The translations under genes were made by a program, and so were the position numbers. From Serratia symbiotica (lineage in GTDB: Bacteria > Pseudomonadota > Gammaproteobacteria > Enterobacterales > Enterobacteriaceae), in contig LR025083.1 in the NCBI GenBank assembly GCA_900380265.1, forward strand, positions 1,240,001 through 1,304,000: 64,000 bases of DNA. Direction: 5' to 3'. Shown piece after piece: positions 1 to 12,466 of this stretch (position 1 is its first letter; every line of letters begins with the position of its first letter). The notes below the pieces were generated by a model. That model made no database searches. It had not been told where the DNA came from and saw only the letters and a program-made list of their open reading frames with translations.

Positions 1-336
1 CACTTGACTCATAATTAGCGACGGGATCATCGGTTCATCAACCTGAACATTAACGATGATCTGATTATCCTCAATGTTATAATAATCAATCACTTCTGCC
101 AAACGTTCTGTGCCGGATTGGTGTTCCAAATAAGTCATACAGAATTCACCACCAGCGGCTTCCACCGCTTGGGCTACCTTTTGATGATCCACCGCCACTA
201 TTACACGGCTTGCACCAGATTTATGTGCTCGCTCCATTACATGCACCACCATTGGCTTACCCTTAATACCGACCAATGGTTTAGCGGTAAATCGAGTTGA
301 TGCATAGCGCGCTGGGATAATAACGATGAAACTCAT
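1..336 (-). CDS. kdsB: 3-deoxy-manno-octulosonate cytidylyltransferase, N-terminal part (cut by window edge)
   Basis: CMP-Kdo synthetase activates Kdo with CTP for the inner core of lipopolysaccharide in the cytoplasm. Only the first 112 codons lie inside the window. The N-terminus [15 protein letters not shown] and the later [11 protein letters not shown] stretch match E. coli KdsB closely. The ATG at 336-334 overlaps the TGA of ycaR (ATGA), so the two genes are translationally coupled, as in E. coli. Two normally invariant spots differ from E. coli as I recall it: RLPGKPL reads RFTAKPL, and VNVQGDEP reads VNVQVDEP near the metal/CTP site. The reading frame is open throughout the visible part, but these changes suggest relaxed constraint, and the C-terminal half cannot be judged here. 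Confidence 0.9.
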   Translation of the reverse strand, partial: MSFIVIIPARYASTRFTAKPLVGIKGKPMVVHVMERAHKSGASRVIVAVDHQKVAQAVEAAGGEFCMTYLEHQSGTERLAEVIDYYNIEDNQIIVNVQVDEPMIPSLIMSQV

Positions 337-515
337 TTGTCTTTTTCATCCAAATAAAATCCACGCGGGGCATCTTCTAAGAGAACTGGAATGCCATCGC
401 GAAATGGATAAGCTAAACCATCTACCATGCAAATTAGTTCTTGATCTGCTTTGTTGAAAGAAAGGTTGCCGTTGCAGACAGGACAAGCAACGATTTCGAG
501 TAAGCGATGATCCAT
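333..515 (-). CDS. ycaR: Trm112-family UPF0434 protein YcaR
   Basis: Small 60-residue protein of the Trm112/YcaR family, whose role in bacteria is not settled. It starts [20 protein letters not shown] and carries the CPVCNG knuckle and the [11 protein letters not shown] segment typical of YcaR. Length equals E. coli YcaR (60 aa). I chose the ATG at 515-513 rather than the longer open frame to 614 because GGAGG sits just upstream and homology begins there. It is directly upstream of kdsB with a 4-base stop/start overlap, so one transcript is expected. In E. coli lpxK and ycaQ precede it; neither can be recognised upstream here. Confidence 0.93.
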   Translation of the reverse strand: MDHRLLEIVACPVCNGNLSFNKADQELICMVDGLAYPFRDGIPVLLEDAPRGFYLDEKDK

Positions 516-3027
516 GCTCCCTCCAGGGAGGAGATATATTATTTGAAAAGTAGCACTAGATAAATTAACATAATAATTAGAGCAAGTTAAGAGTTTATTC
601 CAGTAGACGCACATGATTGTATTGATACGAGATTGAACGTATCGTAGATAAAATTCGTGATCTAATCTTGATCAAGGATTACGTGTGATATATTCAACAA
701 AGCCGTGCAAATTTATTGCCTTCATAAAAAATTGTATTCTAATTTGCAGTGAAAATTAACATGTCTTGTAATGCACGTTAAGGATATACGTAAAAACCGA
801 TAACGATCCAAGCCATCGCTGTTAGATAACACCATTCACTGGCTTCAGTATAGATAGTGTTTAGCGACTAAGTTACATCTTAGCATCAGAGTGTCATGGA
901 CATTGCTTTGTTTTCTACCTTTCTTTCGCCTATCTCAAGACTTTAAATCCATCATAAAAATGGCAAAAATTAAAACACAATAAACCCCCACAAGTGTTTT
1001 GAACTAGGTAGTTCGTCTAGCAGTAAGAAGAGACCTATTTATTCTAAATGGGTAAAAGCACTAGACTAGTGTCTCTCATATGATGGCGTATAAGATCATA
1101 GAAATATTTTCCAACATGCGTTAATAGGAATTTTATAAGTAACCGAGCACCAAAAGCGCGCAAATTCATATTACTAGCATGTCATCATTGCATAATACAT
1201 TCTATCGTTATAGCGAGTAATACTGTACAAGTTAAGTAGAATATAGAAAGACTGGTAACTAGTCCCGACACGGAGACGCAGTAGGTTGGCCTAATTATTC
1301 TCCCCTGAGAATTCCTTTGCCCTAAGCCCCTCCCGGTCGGGCGTCGATAGGATGATAGGTTATTGAACTCATATTTGACTTCGGGGCTGAGTATACCCCT
1401 TTCCACTATTGTGCCCTTGAGGATAGCCCTATCCTGTGAAGTTTTCAGGAATGCTTCCGGCTGCTTGCGTCAGTTTCCGAAAGGTATCAACTCATTAACA
1501 TAGAAGTGACCCGCGTAGCGGTCATGTAAGATATAAACTGGCCGTAACTATAGCCTCGGACATAAGCCGCACAAACTACTGGCGGCAAATGCCGGCCCTG
1601 TTCGACATTACTAGGGTTATCTCTAACTTGTCAAAATAGGTAGAGTGTGATCATAGCAGGAGCCTAATCTTGTTATATCGTTAATAATGCGGGTTTATCC
1701 TTATAACTTGCTACACAAGTTTTGAAACCAATCATATACAAGCGATAACACGCTGTGGCACACCTTGTACTGGATCCACTGTGATCAATTTTATTACCGT
1801 AGCGCAACAAACTCTTTAGGTCTTCCCAGACCTGTATCTATCATAATTAGTGATTATCCTTTGGTCTGACACAGTATTAATGCCGCTATTTTGGCTTCGC
1901 CAGCAAGGTCTGCAGTTTTCGGCCAAGGCCTTGCCCCGTTCCATTTTATTAATACAGTGCGACGTATTTAAGGTGCGCGTGAATTTCAATTGCTTATTGG
2001 CCACTATGGGATGGCGTTAGTAAAAGATACCTGCTCTGTGTTTGTGCTTAAAAAAGCGATGTTTTCCGCCAGCAGACAGCAAGGCACGCGCGCAGAGGAC
2101 AGAGTATAACAGATCATACATCTAATATTCATAGAGCAATATCTGTGGAGAATACATAGATATATATTACGGCATAGCAGCCGCGTACAAACAGCATTCA
2201 GAGTATGCTGCAAGGAATATGCTTAATGAGTGAGGTTATTACGAATGTATGTCTAGGTTTAACAAATTTGATCACCTTACTAAACTAACCTTAGTTACAA
2301 GTAGGAGATTACAAACGCTAGAAGGCAATGAACATAGTCCAAAAAATATGCTTTTTCTTCACAAGAAGCAAGAAACCGGACTTATAAAGAACGGCATCAA
2401 GTGTGCTATGCTGTTTCTTGAAATATCCGCGTTGTCATAACAATCAAAAGCAGAGGCTATTTCTAAATCAGGATGTATTATCTTTTTATAACATCAAAAC
2501 CTATAGATAAGGCAATGAAATCGTTGATACATTTAATATTCTAGTTTTAGGGTGCTTTTCCAACGTGAATCGAGAGAGCCTCTTGTAATTTGGCGCCGCC
2601 ATTTTCGTTCCGCTTAGAAAAGAATAACTATTCTATTTCCTTGTGCAATAACTTTTTCTGTTTTGCTATTCAAGAATCGCTTCCTACCCTATCTAATTTT
2701 AGGGTAGCATAAGTATTTGCATGAATAATATAACCAGTATAAAATAGCATTTTACTAAGCGGAAGTTCTTAGGCTAGTAAGCCAGAAATTAATATTTCCC
2801 GCACAGGTTTATGTAATATTAAAATAAAAGATTCCTAAGATTCAAAGTTTTTAAATAAACAAATTTAGATGCAAAATATAATTTTCATCAGCATAATGAT
2901 ATTGATTTAATTTATTTAAAATAAAATTTTTCTTAAATTTTAATATTATAATAGAAGTCTCACTTTTATTTTAAAATTACTATAGAATGACGTCTGAAAT
3001 CTAATCAATCTCATATTGGGAGCCAGC
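516..3027. other. 2.5 kb without a recognisable gene
   Basis: In E. coli lpxK and msbA lie upstream of ycaR. I looked for LpxK and MsbA motifs on the minus strand and found none I can defend. Open frames are short (about 70 codons at most). The last 300 bases before nupC are strongly AT-rich. Since kdsB and nupC are distant in E. coli, a rearrangement junction must fall somewhere in this stretch. Confidence 0.6.
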
Positions 3028-4224
3028 ATGCCTGCCTTTTTGCACTTTGCATTAGCTTTGACAATAGTAGTGGTTTTGTCGCTATTAGTATGTCAAGATC
3101 ATAAAAAAATAAAAATTGGCTACATACTTCAATTATTTATCATTGAAGTAATACTTGCCTATTTTCTCCTAAATTCGGAAACGGGTTTAAGTTTTGTAAA
3201 AGGATGTGCGGCATCATTCGAGAAATTACTCGGCTTTGCTGGAAAAGGGACTGATTTTGTATTCGGCGGTATGTCAGAAAAAAATCTAGCCTTCTTTTTT
3301 CTAAAGGTACTTTGCCCTATTGTTTTTATTTCTACACTAATTGGCATTCTCCAGTATGTCAAAGTATTGCCGTTCATTATCCAGATTGTTGGTACAGTGC
3401 TATCAAAAGTGAATGGCATGGGTAAGCTGGAATCGTTCAATGCCATTAGTTCGCTAATCCTTGGGCAGTCTGAAAACTTTATTGCTTATAAAGATATTTT
3501 AAGCAAAATATCAGAAAAACGTATGTACACCATGGCAGCAACCTCGATGTCTACGGTTTCTATGTCTATTGTTGGCGCTTATATGACCATGTTGGATGCT
3601 AGATTTGTTCTAACAGCATTGGTTTTGAATATTTTTAGCACCTTTATCGTGGTTTCATTAGTCAACCCGTATGAAATTAGTAAGGAAGAAGATTTACGAT
3701 TGGGTGTCCCCCATCAAGGACAAAATTTCTTTGAAATGCTTAGCGAATACATACTGACTGGTTTTAAAGTGGTAATTATCGTTTCAGCGATGCTGATCGG
3801 TTTTATTGCGCTACTAGCTGCTCTTAATTGGGTGTTCATCGCTATTTTTAACCTGAGTTTCCAGGGCATCCTCGGTTATTGCTTCTATCCGTTAGCTTGG
3901 GTTATAGGTGTTAGTAAGCACGAAGCACTACAAGTTGGCAGCATTATGGCCACTAAATTAGTCTCTAATGAATTTTTGGCGATGATGGAACTACAAAAAG
4001 TCTCTGCGGGTCTGTCGCCACGCAGTACAGGTATTCTGTCCGTGTTTCTGGTTTCCTTTGCTAATTTTTCTTCCATCGGCATTCTGTCCGGGGCGATAAA
4101 AAGCCTAAATAAACATCAGGGTATTGTGGTGTCTCAATTTGGTCTGAAGCTGGTATATACTTCAACGCTAGTTAGTATATTATCTGCTGCTATAGCAGGC
4201 CTTGTGCTTCACTACATAATATGA
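3028..4224 (+). CDS. nupC: nucleoside:H+ symporter NupC
   Basis: Concentrative nucleoside transporter of the inner membrane that imports pyrimidine nucleosides and adenosine with protons. The 398-residue product matches E. coli NupC (400 aa) along its whole length. It includes the [18 protein letters not shown] segment, the [11 protein letters not shown] nucleoside-binding motif, and [16 protein letters not shown] start at ATG 3028 because it aligns with the E. coli start and has GGGAG 5 bases upstream; an in-frame TTG at 3016 would add four residues. A loop before SFQGILGY is a few residues shorter than in E. coli. The neighbours tRNA-Ala, gltX and tRNA-Val reproduce the E. coli nupC-gltX neighbourhood with yfeA, yfeC and yfeD missing. 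Importing host nucleosides fits a symbiont with reduced metabolism. Confidence 0.96.
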   Translation: MPAFLHFALALTIVVVLSLLVCQDHKKIKIGYILQLFIIEVILAYFLLNSETGLSFVKGCAASFEKLLGFAGKGTDFVFGGMSEKNLAFFFLKVLCPIVFISTLIGILQYVKVLPFIIQIVGTVLSKVNGMGKLESFNAISSLILGQSENFIAYKDILSKISEKRMYTMAATSMSTVSMSIVGAYMTMLDARFVLTALVLNIFSTFIVVSLVNPYEISKEEDLRLGVPHQGQNFFEMLSEYILTGFKVVIIVSAMLIGFIALLAALNWVFIAIFNLSFQGILGYCFYPLAWVIGVSKHEALQVGSIMATKLVSNEFLAMMELQKVSAGLSPRSTGILSVFLVSFANFSSIGILSGAIKSLNKHQGIVVSQFGLKLVYTSTLVSILSAAIAGLVLHYII

Positions 4225-4256
4225 GAGCTATATTTTCCTGTGGAAAATGTGGATTG

Positions 4257-4331
4257 TGGTGGAGCTAGACGGTGTCGAACCGTCGGCCTCTTGCATGCCA
4301 TGCAAGTGCTCTCCCTCTGAGCTATAGCCCC
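4257..4331 (-). tRNA. tRNA-Ala (anticodon GGC)
   Basis: On the minus strand the gene starts GGGGCTATAGCTCAG and ends AGCTCCACCA, with CCA encoded. The anticodon stem-loop TTGCATGGCATGCAAG gives anticodon GGC. It is a near copy of E. coli alaX/alaW, which sit between nupC and gltX there as well. The D-loop is one base shorter than in E. coli. It lies convergent to nupC, 32 bases from its stop codon. Confidence 0.97.
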
Positions 4332-4362
4332 TTTCAAGATTTCTTTTATTGGGTACGAGTGA

Positions 4363-4390
4363 ATTATATAGAACCCAAAAATACGGTCAA
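4363..4390 (-). promoter_or_regulatory. sigma-70 promoter of tRNA-Ala
   Basis: On the minus strand TTGACC (4390-4385) and TATAAT (4368-4363) are separated by 16 bases. Transcription would start about 25 bases before the tRNA 5' end. This near-consensus site in a decaying sequence supports an active tRNA gene. Confidence 0.75.
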
Positions 4391-4530
4391 CGGATAAATG
4401 AGAGTCCAAATAAAGAACTTCAACGTCACTAAACAAATCTATTCTAAATGCTGGAATAGTCATATAAGCACTTGATAATTAATCGATATCTTTCCCTTTT
4501 AAGACGTGATGAATACCATTCGTTAGGCAA

Positions 4531-5949
4531 TCAAGCCTGCACTTCGCGCTTGGCGATATATGCCAGCGCCCTATCAATACGCTCTAAAGAACGCGTTTGG
4601 CCGATCGCATACACAGTAACGTCCACCCCAGGTGATTTCCCAACCCCGGTCACTGCTACCCGCAGCGGCATACCGACGTTTCCTATCCCCACACCCAGTT
4701 CATCTACGACACCCTGAATCGCACGGTGTACATTTGCCGGGGTCCATGCACTAATAGTGAGCAACTTGCACCGTACCGCTTCCAGCGGCTGCCGGGAGAG
4801 CGGGCACAAGTATTTATTAGCAACTTCGACGTCGAAGTGCTGAAAATCTTCATAAAAGTAGCGGCAGGACTCGGCCATTTTTTTTAAAGTTTTACAACGC
4901 TCTCTCAGTAGCTCCACAATATACTCCAATGCAGGCCCATGGCGGGTGTCGATGCCCAACTTGTGTAGATGCCATGCTAGATGCGCGGCCACTTTTTCCG
5001 CGGGCATATGCTTAATGTACTGATGATTTAGCCATTCCAATTTGTTAGGATTAAAGGTACTGGCGGTCTTGTTAATCGAAGCTAGGGTTATAGACGTTTT
5101 CATCTCATCGAGGGAAAACAATTCTTGATCGCCATATGACCAACCCAAACGTACTAGGTAGTTCAGCAATGCCTGCGGTAGATAGCCATCATCACGATAC
5201 TGCATTAGCGCCACTGCACCGTGGCGCTTAGATAGCTTCTTGCCGTCATCACCCAGGATCATCGAGACATGCGCATATTCCGGTACTGGCGCACCCAGCG
5301 CTTTTATTATATTAATTTGTCGGGGAGTATTATTAATGTGGTCTTCGCCACGGACAACGTGGGTGATTCTCATGTCCCAGTCGTCTACTACCACACAGAA
5401 ATTATATGTTGGTGATCCATCGCTACGACGGATAATCAAATCGTCGAGTTCTTGATTACTGAATTTAATTGGGCCACGGATGTTGTCCTTAAAGACAACC
5501 GAACCATCTTTCGGATTACGAAAGCGTACTACATGTGGGTCACTATCAGTATGCCTAGAAGACTGTTTATCACGGCAATGGCCATCATAACGGGGCTTTT
5601 TACCATTTAACATCTGAACTTCACGCAGCAAGTCTAGACGTGCTGCCGAGCAATAACATTTATAGGCCGTTCCCTGCACCAGCATGCGATCAATGACTTC
5701 GTTATAACGGGCAAACCGCTTTGTCTGGAAGTAGGGGCCCTCATCCCAATCTAGGTTCAACCAGTTCATGCCGGCTATAATCGCGTCGATCGCATCCTTA
5801 CTCGAGCGTTTTAAATCACTATCCTCGATACGCAACACGAACTTCCCGCCAGCTTGACGACTAAATAACCAAGAATAAAGCGCAGTGCGGACACCACCAA
5901 TGTGTAGATAGCCGGTAGGGCTCGGAGCAAAGCGGGTTTTGATTTTCAT
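4531..5949 (-). CDS. gltX: glutamyl-tRNA synthetase
   Basis: Class I aminoacyl-tRNA synthetase that charges tRNA-Glu with glutamate in the cytoplasm. The product is 472 residues (E. coli 471) and begins [19 protein letters not shown] with the HIGH-type motif near residues 16-19. The KMSKS-type motif appears as KKLSKRHG near residue 237. The CYC pair and the downstream GHC cysteine of the zinc-binding insertion are present, though the residue two after that last cysteine is Asp where E. coli has His. No frameshift or stop. Divergent from tRNA-Val, as in E. coli (gltX / valU). The C-terminal anticodon-binding domain ([19 protein letters not shown]) is intact. Confidence 0.98.
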   Translation of the reverse strand: MKIKTRFAPSPTGYLHIGGVRTALYSWLFSRQAGGKFVLRIEDSDLKRSSKDAIDAIIAGMNWLNLDWDEGPYFQTKRFARYNEVIDRMLVQGTAYKCYCSAARLDLLREVQMLNGKKPRYDGHCRDKQSSRHTDSDPHVVRFRNPKDGSVVFKDNIRGPIKFSNQELDDLIIRRSDGSPTYNFCVVVDDWDMRITHVVRGEDHINNTPRQINIIKALGAPVPEYAHVSMILGDDGKKLSKRHGAVALMQYRDDGYLPQALLNYLVRLGWSYGDQELFSLDEMKTSITLASINKTASTFNPNKLEWLNHQYIKHMPAEKVAAHLAWHLHKLGIDTRHGPALEYIVELLRERCKTLKKMAESCRYFYEDFQHFDVEVANKYLCPLSRQPLEAVRCKLLTISAWTPANVHRAIQGVVDELGVGIGNVGMPLRVAVTGVGKSPGVDVTVYAIGQTRSLERIDRALAYIAKREVQA

Positions 5950-6190
5950 TAGCTTACTGCCTAATTACGCAACTCGTTCCGGCACACTACCAACGGTTGC
6001 TCAGAATATCTGATTGGGCCATATAATATCATTATGGGCTGATTTTTCAATCTTAGCATAATATTTCTTTAATCATTCTATGCGGGTTGGGCTAGTTAGC
6101 GTATCGATCAAGCAGGATTTAGGATCGCCACTGCTAATGATTACGAACTGTATTATTTACACCGAACGATTGAAATAATTTAAAAAACTA

Positions 6191-6220
6191 TTGACTCCAT
6201 TTGAGCTATAGCTGTAAACT
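6191..6220 (+). promoter_or_regulatory. likely promoter of tRNA-Val
   Basis: TTGACT at 6191-6196 is followed after 18 bases by TAAACT at 6215-6220. This is 14 bases before the tRNA 5' end, preceded by an A/T-rich tract. Spacing and position fit a stable-RNA promoter, though the -10 box is weak. Confidence 0.5.
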
Positions 6221-6233
6221 TCTTACAGAAGTT

Positions 6234-6306
6234 AGGCGATTAGCTCAGTTGGTAGAGCATCTCCTTTACACGGAGAGGGTCGGCGGTTCAAGCCCGTCAT
6301 CGCCTA
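6234..6306 (+). tRNA. tRNA-Val (anticodon TAC), CCA not encoded
   Basis: Acceptor stem AGGCGAT pairs with ATCGCCT, the anticodon loop TTTACAC gives TAC, and the T-arm is GGCGGTTCAAGCC. E. coli has the valU-valX-valY-lysV cluster at this place next to gltX; here a single tRNA-Val remains. After discriminator A6306 the sequence is TTA rather than CCA, so the 3' end must be added by a CCA-adding enzyme. Confidence 0.96.
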
Positions 6307-9300
6307 TTATTTTCTCAGTTAACTACTATAACTAAAATACAAGATCAGTGATCTAACAAATGAATTTTTGCCTATAGGCAACCACTTATTACCTACACTC
6401 TTGTGTAGAATACACTTTATCGGTGAAACTACAAAATACGCGCTATATTCTCATTATTACTAACGACATAATATCTTATGATCTCTTGTATTTTACATTA
6501 GAGGCTTTGATTTTAGGAAAGAAGCGTGCTATCTTTCTACCTTTATGAACTCTAAAATCATTTAATTTACCTGTCTCCCAATGAATCTGCCACAGGCAGT
6601 GATTAGCTAAACAACATGCTAGATGAGCATCATGGCCATTCCAGTACTAAAACCAACGTCTATAAGTTCTAGTAATAAGATGATAAGCTAATTTACATTA
6701 GGAACACCTACGGACATCAGATCGATCAAAGTTTCTCTTACTGGAGACTTATCGGAACTCCGTCCATTCATTGTCACCAGAGCTACTAGCGAACTAACTT
6801 AATATGAGTAAAGGTCTATTATAGACGCAAGAAAGTAAGCGATTAACTCAGCTATGCATAGCGAACGTTAGCTAAACCCGGAAGGTAAAAGACCTTATAT
6901 TATTCTCATGGAGAATAGTAAATTATGATCAATTTAGCTAACTGTGTCTTGAAAAATTTTGAATCAATAACACTGTACCATGCTAACGCAATTAGCAACA
7001 ACACCTACAGATTAAGTACTGTAGCCTACACGATGAGCTATACTGCTTAAAAGAATCATTTAAACCCTGCTTGCAGGTGGAGGATCGGGTGCTTGCTACT
7101 TCAGACCTCATTGCCAGATCACCTATAGATTACATGATGATTGTTAATATTGTGAACTATAAATCCATCGGACATTTAAATCACTAAGTATCTATCCTAT
7201 AGATAGATACTTAGTGATTTAAACTAACCTCTACCCTCTTTTAGAATACGCAAATCAAATACATAATACTAAAAATTAAAAGAGTTTCCAATGTGATGGA
7301 AACTACATCACTCGCCGTGTTACAGACACCCAATAGCCTAAAATCTTTTTCTTTCTTAACCCCTCACTTATGCTGCAATTACTTGGAGCTATGGGCCACC
7401 TGAATGATAAGCTTTAAAGCTATTCCAGTTGATAATGTTTGGTTCAGCCGCTTGAGCAACCATTACCAATCCCAATAGCAAGATCATCCGCATGTTACAT
7501 GTACAATACAGCATACTGGAAGATTTGAGCCAAACTCCTATCACCAGGCTGGTGCCGGCTACGCTCCTCAAATCTAGGAGTCAGCAACGATATAAAAAAT
7601 ACCGCTGATTTTATCGTAAAAATCATTGCTTATTGCTTCACGCTGATTGTCTTTCCAAATCCTGCATCCAACCTACGCTGCTACTTGAGCAATATAGCCT
7701 ATTGACATAACACATATATGGCATTCTTGGATGGCATAAGCATCAGCAATCATCACTACTTAGCGATGATACGTGCACTATATACCTAAAGTTAACCACT
7801 CAGTGGAACAGCCGTACTAGCAACTAGTGTTACCCGTCAGTCGGCATCATTATTCAAACCCTCTGAGAGTAATTGACTTATTATAACTACCAAACAGTCA
7901 AGGACTGGAACCGTATTGACATCGCACACTCCACTCCTATTGCTCAATGCGCCTTCAAATAGCTTGATCTATTGTATCTATTACGCAAGCTAAATCAGAA
8001 ACAGCTCAAGTCATAACAGCTGCACTCCACGCTCTCAAGTATCTCTTCCTTTATACCGACTATATCATCCATTCTGGGTTATGCATCTGCTCTTTCAAGG
8101 TTAGGCAGCAAAGGTAAGCAAGGCCGAGTTAGTCGATCTAATTTCCCGCATCCCTTGAATAATTATCGACGATCTTCCCATCGTTATATCCTACTAATGA
8201 GCCTGTGTAGCCGCTTGCGCTGCGGTGATGCAAAATGCAAATCTCTCTATCTATGATAGACTTCAGGAACGTAAACTTTGCAACAAGGTCAAAATTCACG
8301 AAGTCCTGCTAGATTTATATCACCTGTGCCACTAGTCAGTCTATTGCTAGTAGATCTGATAAAGGCATGATCATTCCTACCTTTTCCTCTCTATCGCTAT
8401 CGGCAAGACGCATCCGCTACGATGCGACAACTTACTACCAACTCCACTGGAGCAGCTCTTTTCTCCAGTAGCTTTTGATCCCGAATGAGCATCTAAGGGT
8501 GGTGAATAGAAGACTAGGCGAAACGCGGAGTACCTCCCTGCTTTGATGTAGAGAGGAATACAAATATTCTATTCTAATGTAAAGACAATGGTATTGTCCT
8601 TTAAATCCTACCAATAACTATTTAGACAGTTTATGATTAGTTATTAACCTATCAATAAGGTGGTGTGAATCGGAGTTAACGCATCTGTCGAGTTACGTAG
8701 ATGCAAATTTCTGTGCTGAATTTACTCTCCCACACTTTGAAGTGACTGCTAAGTCCTTAATTAACTTAGCTTAGTTAGCGTATAAATATTAACGGTCACA
8801 AAGGCCTATGGTCCTCCTTTTATGGAGTCTACATCTCCTCCGAAGATAGGCCTGATTGCGAAGTTATATAGTGAGATTCTGTGACTGTTTTCTTTATTTA
8901 TCATAGAAGAACCCTTCTCTAGCCAGCTCTAATTTCTCTAATTTAGACACATATTCCCATTTCCTCTGGCTTAGATATTGAACCCACACAAAAAAAGGCA
9001 CGTTATTGGTAATGACTCCCACTTTGTTATTGTATTATGGAACAAATTTTTATCTAGTGATTCATAGATATTATCTTCTATCAACTCAGTGCTGCTATAG
9101 CTTTTACAAATAGCCTATTTACAATTCATATTTTAAAAAATATTCTTAACAGTAACATAAAACTTTCCGATTAGGATCGGACAATTAAATAAAAGATAAA
9201 CATAATGATACTTGCTATATACCAAAACATGTTAACGTCTATTAAAATACTCTATTTTTAATTCTAAAAATTATTTAATACTAAGTGTTTATTAAGTATT

Positions 9301-12300
9301 AATAATATTACCAAACCTATTTGGTGACTACTGTGATTGTCATGCTTTCTATATTGAACGTGATAGAAATCAATAGATTTTTATTGTAAATATCCACTAA
9401 CCTGCCATTAGGTAATTCAGATTCATCGATACTAAAATAAATTCCTATTTAACTTAAGTGTATTTATCGTCTAAGTCAGGCAGAGAACGAATACTGTCTT
9501 CTTACTAAGCAGTAAGACTTGGATCTAACTAGTTTGATTTCGGAAAGTGCGGTTAGCTTAAAAAATAAGCATAAGTAAAGAGTTTTATATTTAGATATAG
9601 GTAAAAAATAAAATATTTGTTTGGGTTTAGTAATACAGAATTAATCACTTTTATTACTTATTTCAATAAATTAAAATCGCAATCACAAAGTACGTATGAC
9701 ATTCCATTATTTATATACGCGGTATTGTATGGTGTGATCGGTATATGCCTCTGATAAATGTTGAAGATCATCATTCAAGATGATAAAATAGTGAGAAATC
9801 ATTGTTTTGTTATATTATATTATATATTAGACTAACTCTCTAATAAAAGCTCACCGTTAAATTGTGATCATTTTAATACAAATCAAATTGTAATGTGTAG
9901 ATTATATAGAGATAGAGGTTTCTATATTAATTTATCGCTTCTAAACATAGACACTAGTAGGGATTATTTATCTTTCTTTTCGAATATTGACAACATCATA
10001 ACTATGATTATAGTCCATAGTTATCAGCCACTGCGTTTATTATTTATTAGTAAGAAATAAAATAACTTTATATTTTAACTCATTAATAAAGAAAGACAAC
10101 CACGTCTTTCTCGTAAATTATTTATATTCCATACTATATATTTATATAAAAATAGTGATATTATAGTCCAGCTTCAATAGTCGGTTCAAGATGAATAGGC
10201 GTGTTAGGAACATTATTTGTCAATAAAAGTTCTCTAACTAATAAACTAATCGTTACACTTAACAAAAGCATATAAATAATAGAAACTAATCTTTAACCCT
10301 TAAAATATGCATAGATTTCAAAATGAGCGCAGAAGTACCAGATGCCTATATAAATACATTAACTCAAGTGCAGATTATTTACAGTAAATTGTGCAGTACG
10401 TTACATATTATTAATAATTCTTTCTAGCGTCTTTTATTGATACGTAGATAACTTTCTAGTGATTAATTTTAATCTGTGTTTTCATATGCATATGTAAACA
10501 TGTTTGCCCTACGGTAAAGATTCGTTGAAATATTCAAACATCCTGCAAATCTTCAACTACTATTCATTTCAAATAAAGCGCGTTGAAAGTAGATCTACTT
10601 AAATATTTATGAGGAAATAGCAATATTCCATTTAAAACCACCGACTTATAAAATATAAGCAAGGAAATGTATTATAAAAAGTAAATAAGGATTCAGTTAT
10701 ATAAATTAAAGAAACCAATTGATTCCACTCTAATTTAGTAGTGCCAAATACTTTAAATTAATGTAAACCTATTAATTATTGATGTGTTTAGATCTGTGCT
10801 CCCATGGAACCTCGTAGTAATTAAATGGCATTTGTCTACGGCATAAATCCGCTATTTCCATTGATATTAATACTAACGCAACTTTCTGATATATAATCGC
10901 CAACATAGTAACATTGGCCTGCCTGTCTATTTACGACGCTCTGAAAGTATCAGACTATGATCAATAATAAAGCTAGTGTATATACTTGATAGCCGGGACA
11001 TATAATCCTGATCGTATCGAACAGCCCTAAGAGACTCTCTTTGTTTCATATTAAAATTAAACGGTCACTCTTAATTTCTGTTTCTTATAAATATTAGAAA
11101 GTAAGATACATAGCTTTATAAAAAATACTAACTTTAATGAATGTATTGCTTAGTAGCAGAATGCTAGGTTTTTACTTTATTAAATGTTAAATAAAACACA
11201 TTGCATGATATTATTCAAATCTTTTAATATAATTCAACAATATTTACAATATTTTATTTTAACCTAGAGCACGAAGGATGATTGTTTATTTAATTCCATA
11301 TCCACAGCATGGACCGAACTCTAATAGCACCTTTATAATTATTCAGTTAATATGAATATGATTGACATACATTCTACATCATTCATAACTGGTAATGCAC
11401 TGAAGTTCAAATAATTTCAAGTGCCTAGATCAACTCTCTAGGAATGAATGCTTCGTACAATCTTCTGCATGAAAACACAACCTTTGTTCATCAGCAGTTA
11501 TTCGCCATAGGCAAAATGCCTAATTAACGGAAACCGCATAAGCCTCAGATATTATTTCTGCATAGAAGCTATTGTGCCGCTCTTGCCCATTCTTCAAGAG
11601 CGCGCATCTGCTTTAACGCCTATCTTTAATCATCCGACCAAGCATCTAAAAGATGCTCCCTTATGGGTAAGCTATTGCAAGCGTAGGCATCGCATTGTGT
11701 TAAGAAATGAGAGGAGTCAAGGCATATCTCATTTGATGTTATCTTACGGCCAGACTACAGAAGCATAAAGAAGCAGGATACTATAAATGCTTTCTTAAGC
11801 ATTATTTGGCGCCATTTCTTGTATTGCAGTTACTAACTGCATCCGATAGTAGCTATTTGGGTTGCATTCTGGCTCAGACAGAATAAGGCTTATGGCGCAT
11901 ATTGGTCTTAATCATAGCGGATACAGAGCGCTCATTCATTTGCTGAGGCTCGCTATTCGTCAGTACTAATCGCTTAATTAGTATCATGAGACCAACCATA
12001 AGAAAGAGAGATTAACGCAATAAGCTCTTGCATTTAGAATTTGTCTCGTCAAAATCATATTTTTCATGCGCAAACAATCCCGACGCTTTCGGCAATAAAC
12101 TATGAAAGTTTAATACATAAATCTTTACTTGCCAACTTTCACATTATAGGCAATATCTTTTATTTGTTCAATAGATAACTGCCGCTAAGTTTATAGAGCT
12201 CAGTTCTTAAAAAGAATGCCGATACTACCGTCATGATAATTCATCGAAATCACTGATTTCTAATCAAAGTCTCTCTAGCCTTATCGGGCATAACAAAGCC

Positions 12301-12466
12301 TGATGTATCCAGCTTCTTAATATATGAATTCCTAAGGGCTTCGATATTTTTAATTTAATTCCCTATTTCTATTTTCTCAAAGTCACTTGTATTCGCAGTT
12401 GAAGTTAGCTGGCCAGCTACCTTAAAACACGAAGAGTGCTACTGTCATCTGTAAAAAAATACCATT
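6307..12466. other. 6 kb gene desert
   Basis: No gene, tRNA or nameable relic was found. In E. coli further tRNA-Val/Lys genes and the xap genes follow; only a faint tRNA-like start (about 6838-6853) hints at that. Stretch 9000-11500 is visibly much more AT-rich than 7200-8900 and 12500-16500. The longest open frame is about 64 codons (11574-11768, plus) and resembles nothing I know. The one clear structure is the perfect hairpin at 7175-7223. Confidence 0.6.
7175..7223. repeat. perfect 22-bp inverted repeat with 5-base loop
   Basis: Arms 7175-7196 and 7202-7223 are exact reverse complements around the loop CTATA. No T-run follows on either strand and no gene is near, so it does not look like a terminator. 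Perfect pairing over 22 bp is unexpected in DNA that is otherwise eroding. Confidence 0.9.

Noticed and set aside
118-300. Plus-strand open frame over kdsB, and similar antisense frames over nupC, gltX, pgsA, yfeH, rnt, mepH and ribE
   Set aside because: Shadows of real genes in other frames.
6838-6900. tRNA-like start GCGATTAACTCAGCT after tRNA-Val
   Set aside because: No matching anticodon arm, T-arm or acceptor 3' strand could be folded; at most a remnant.
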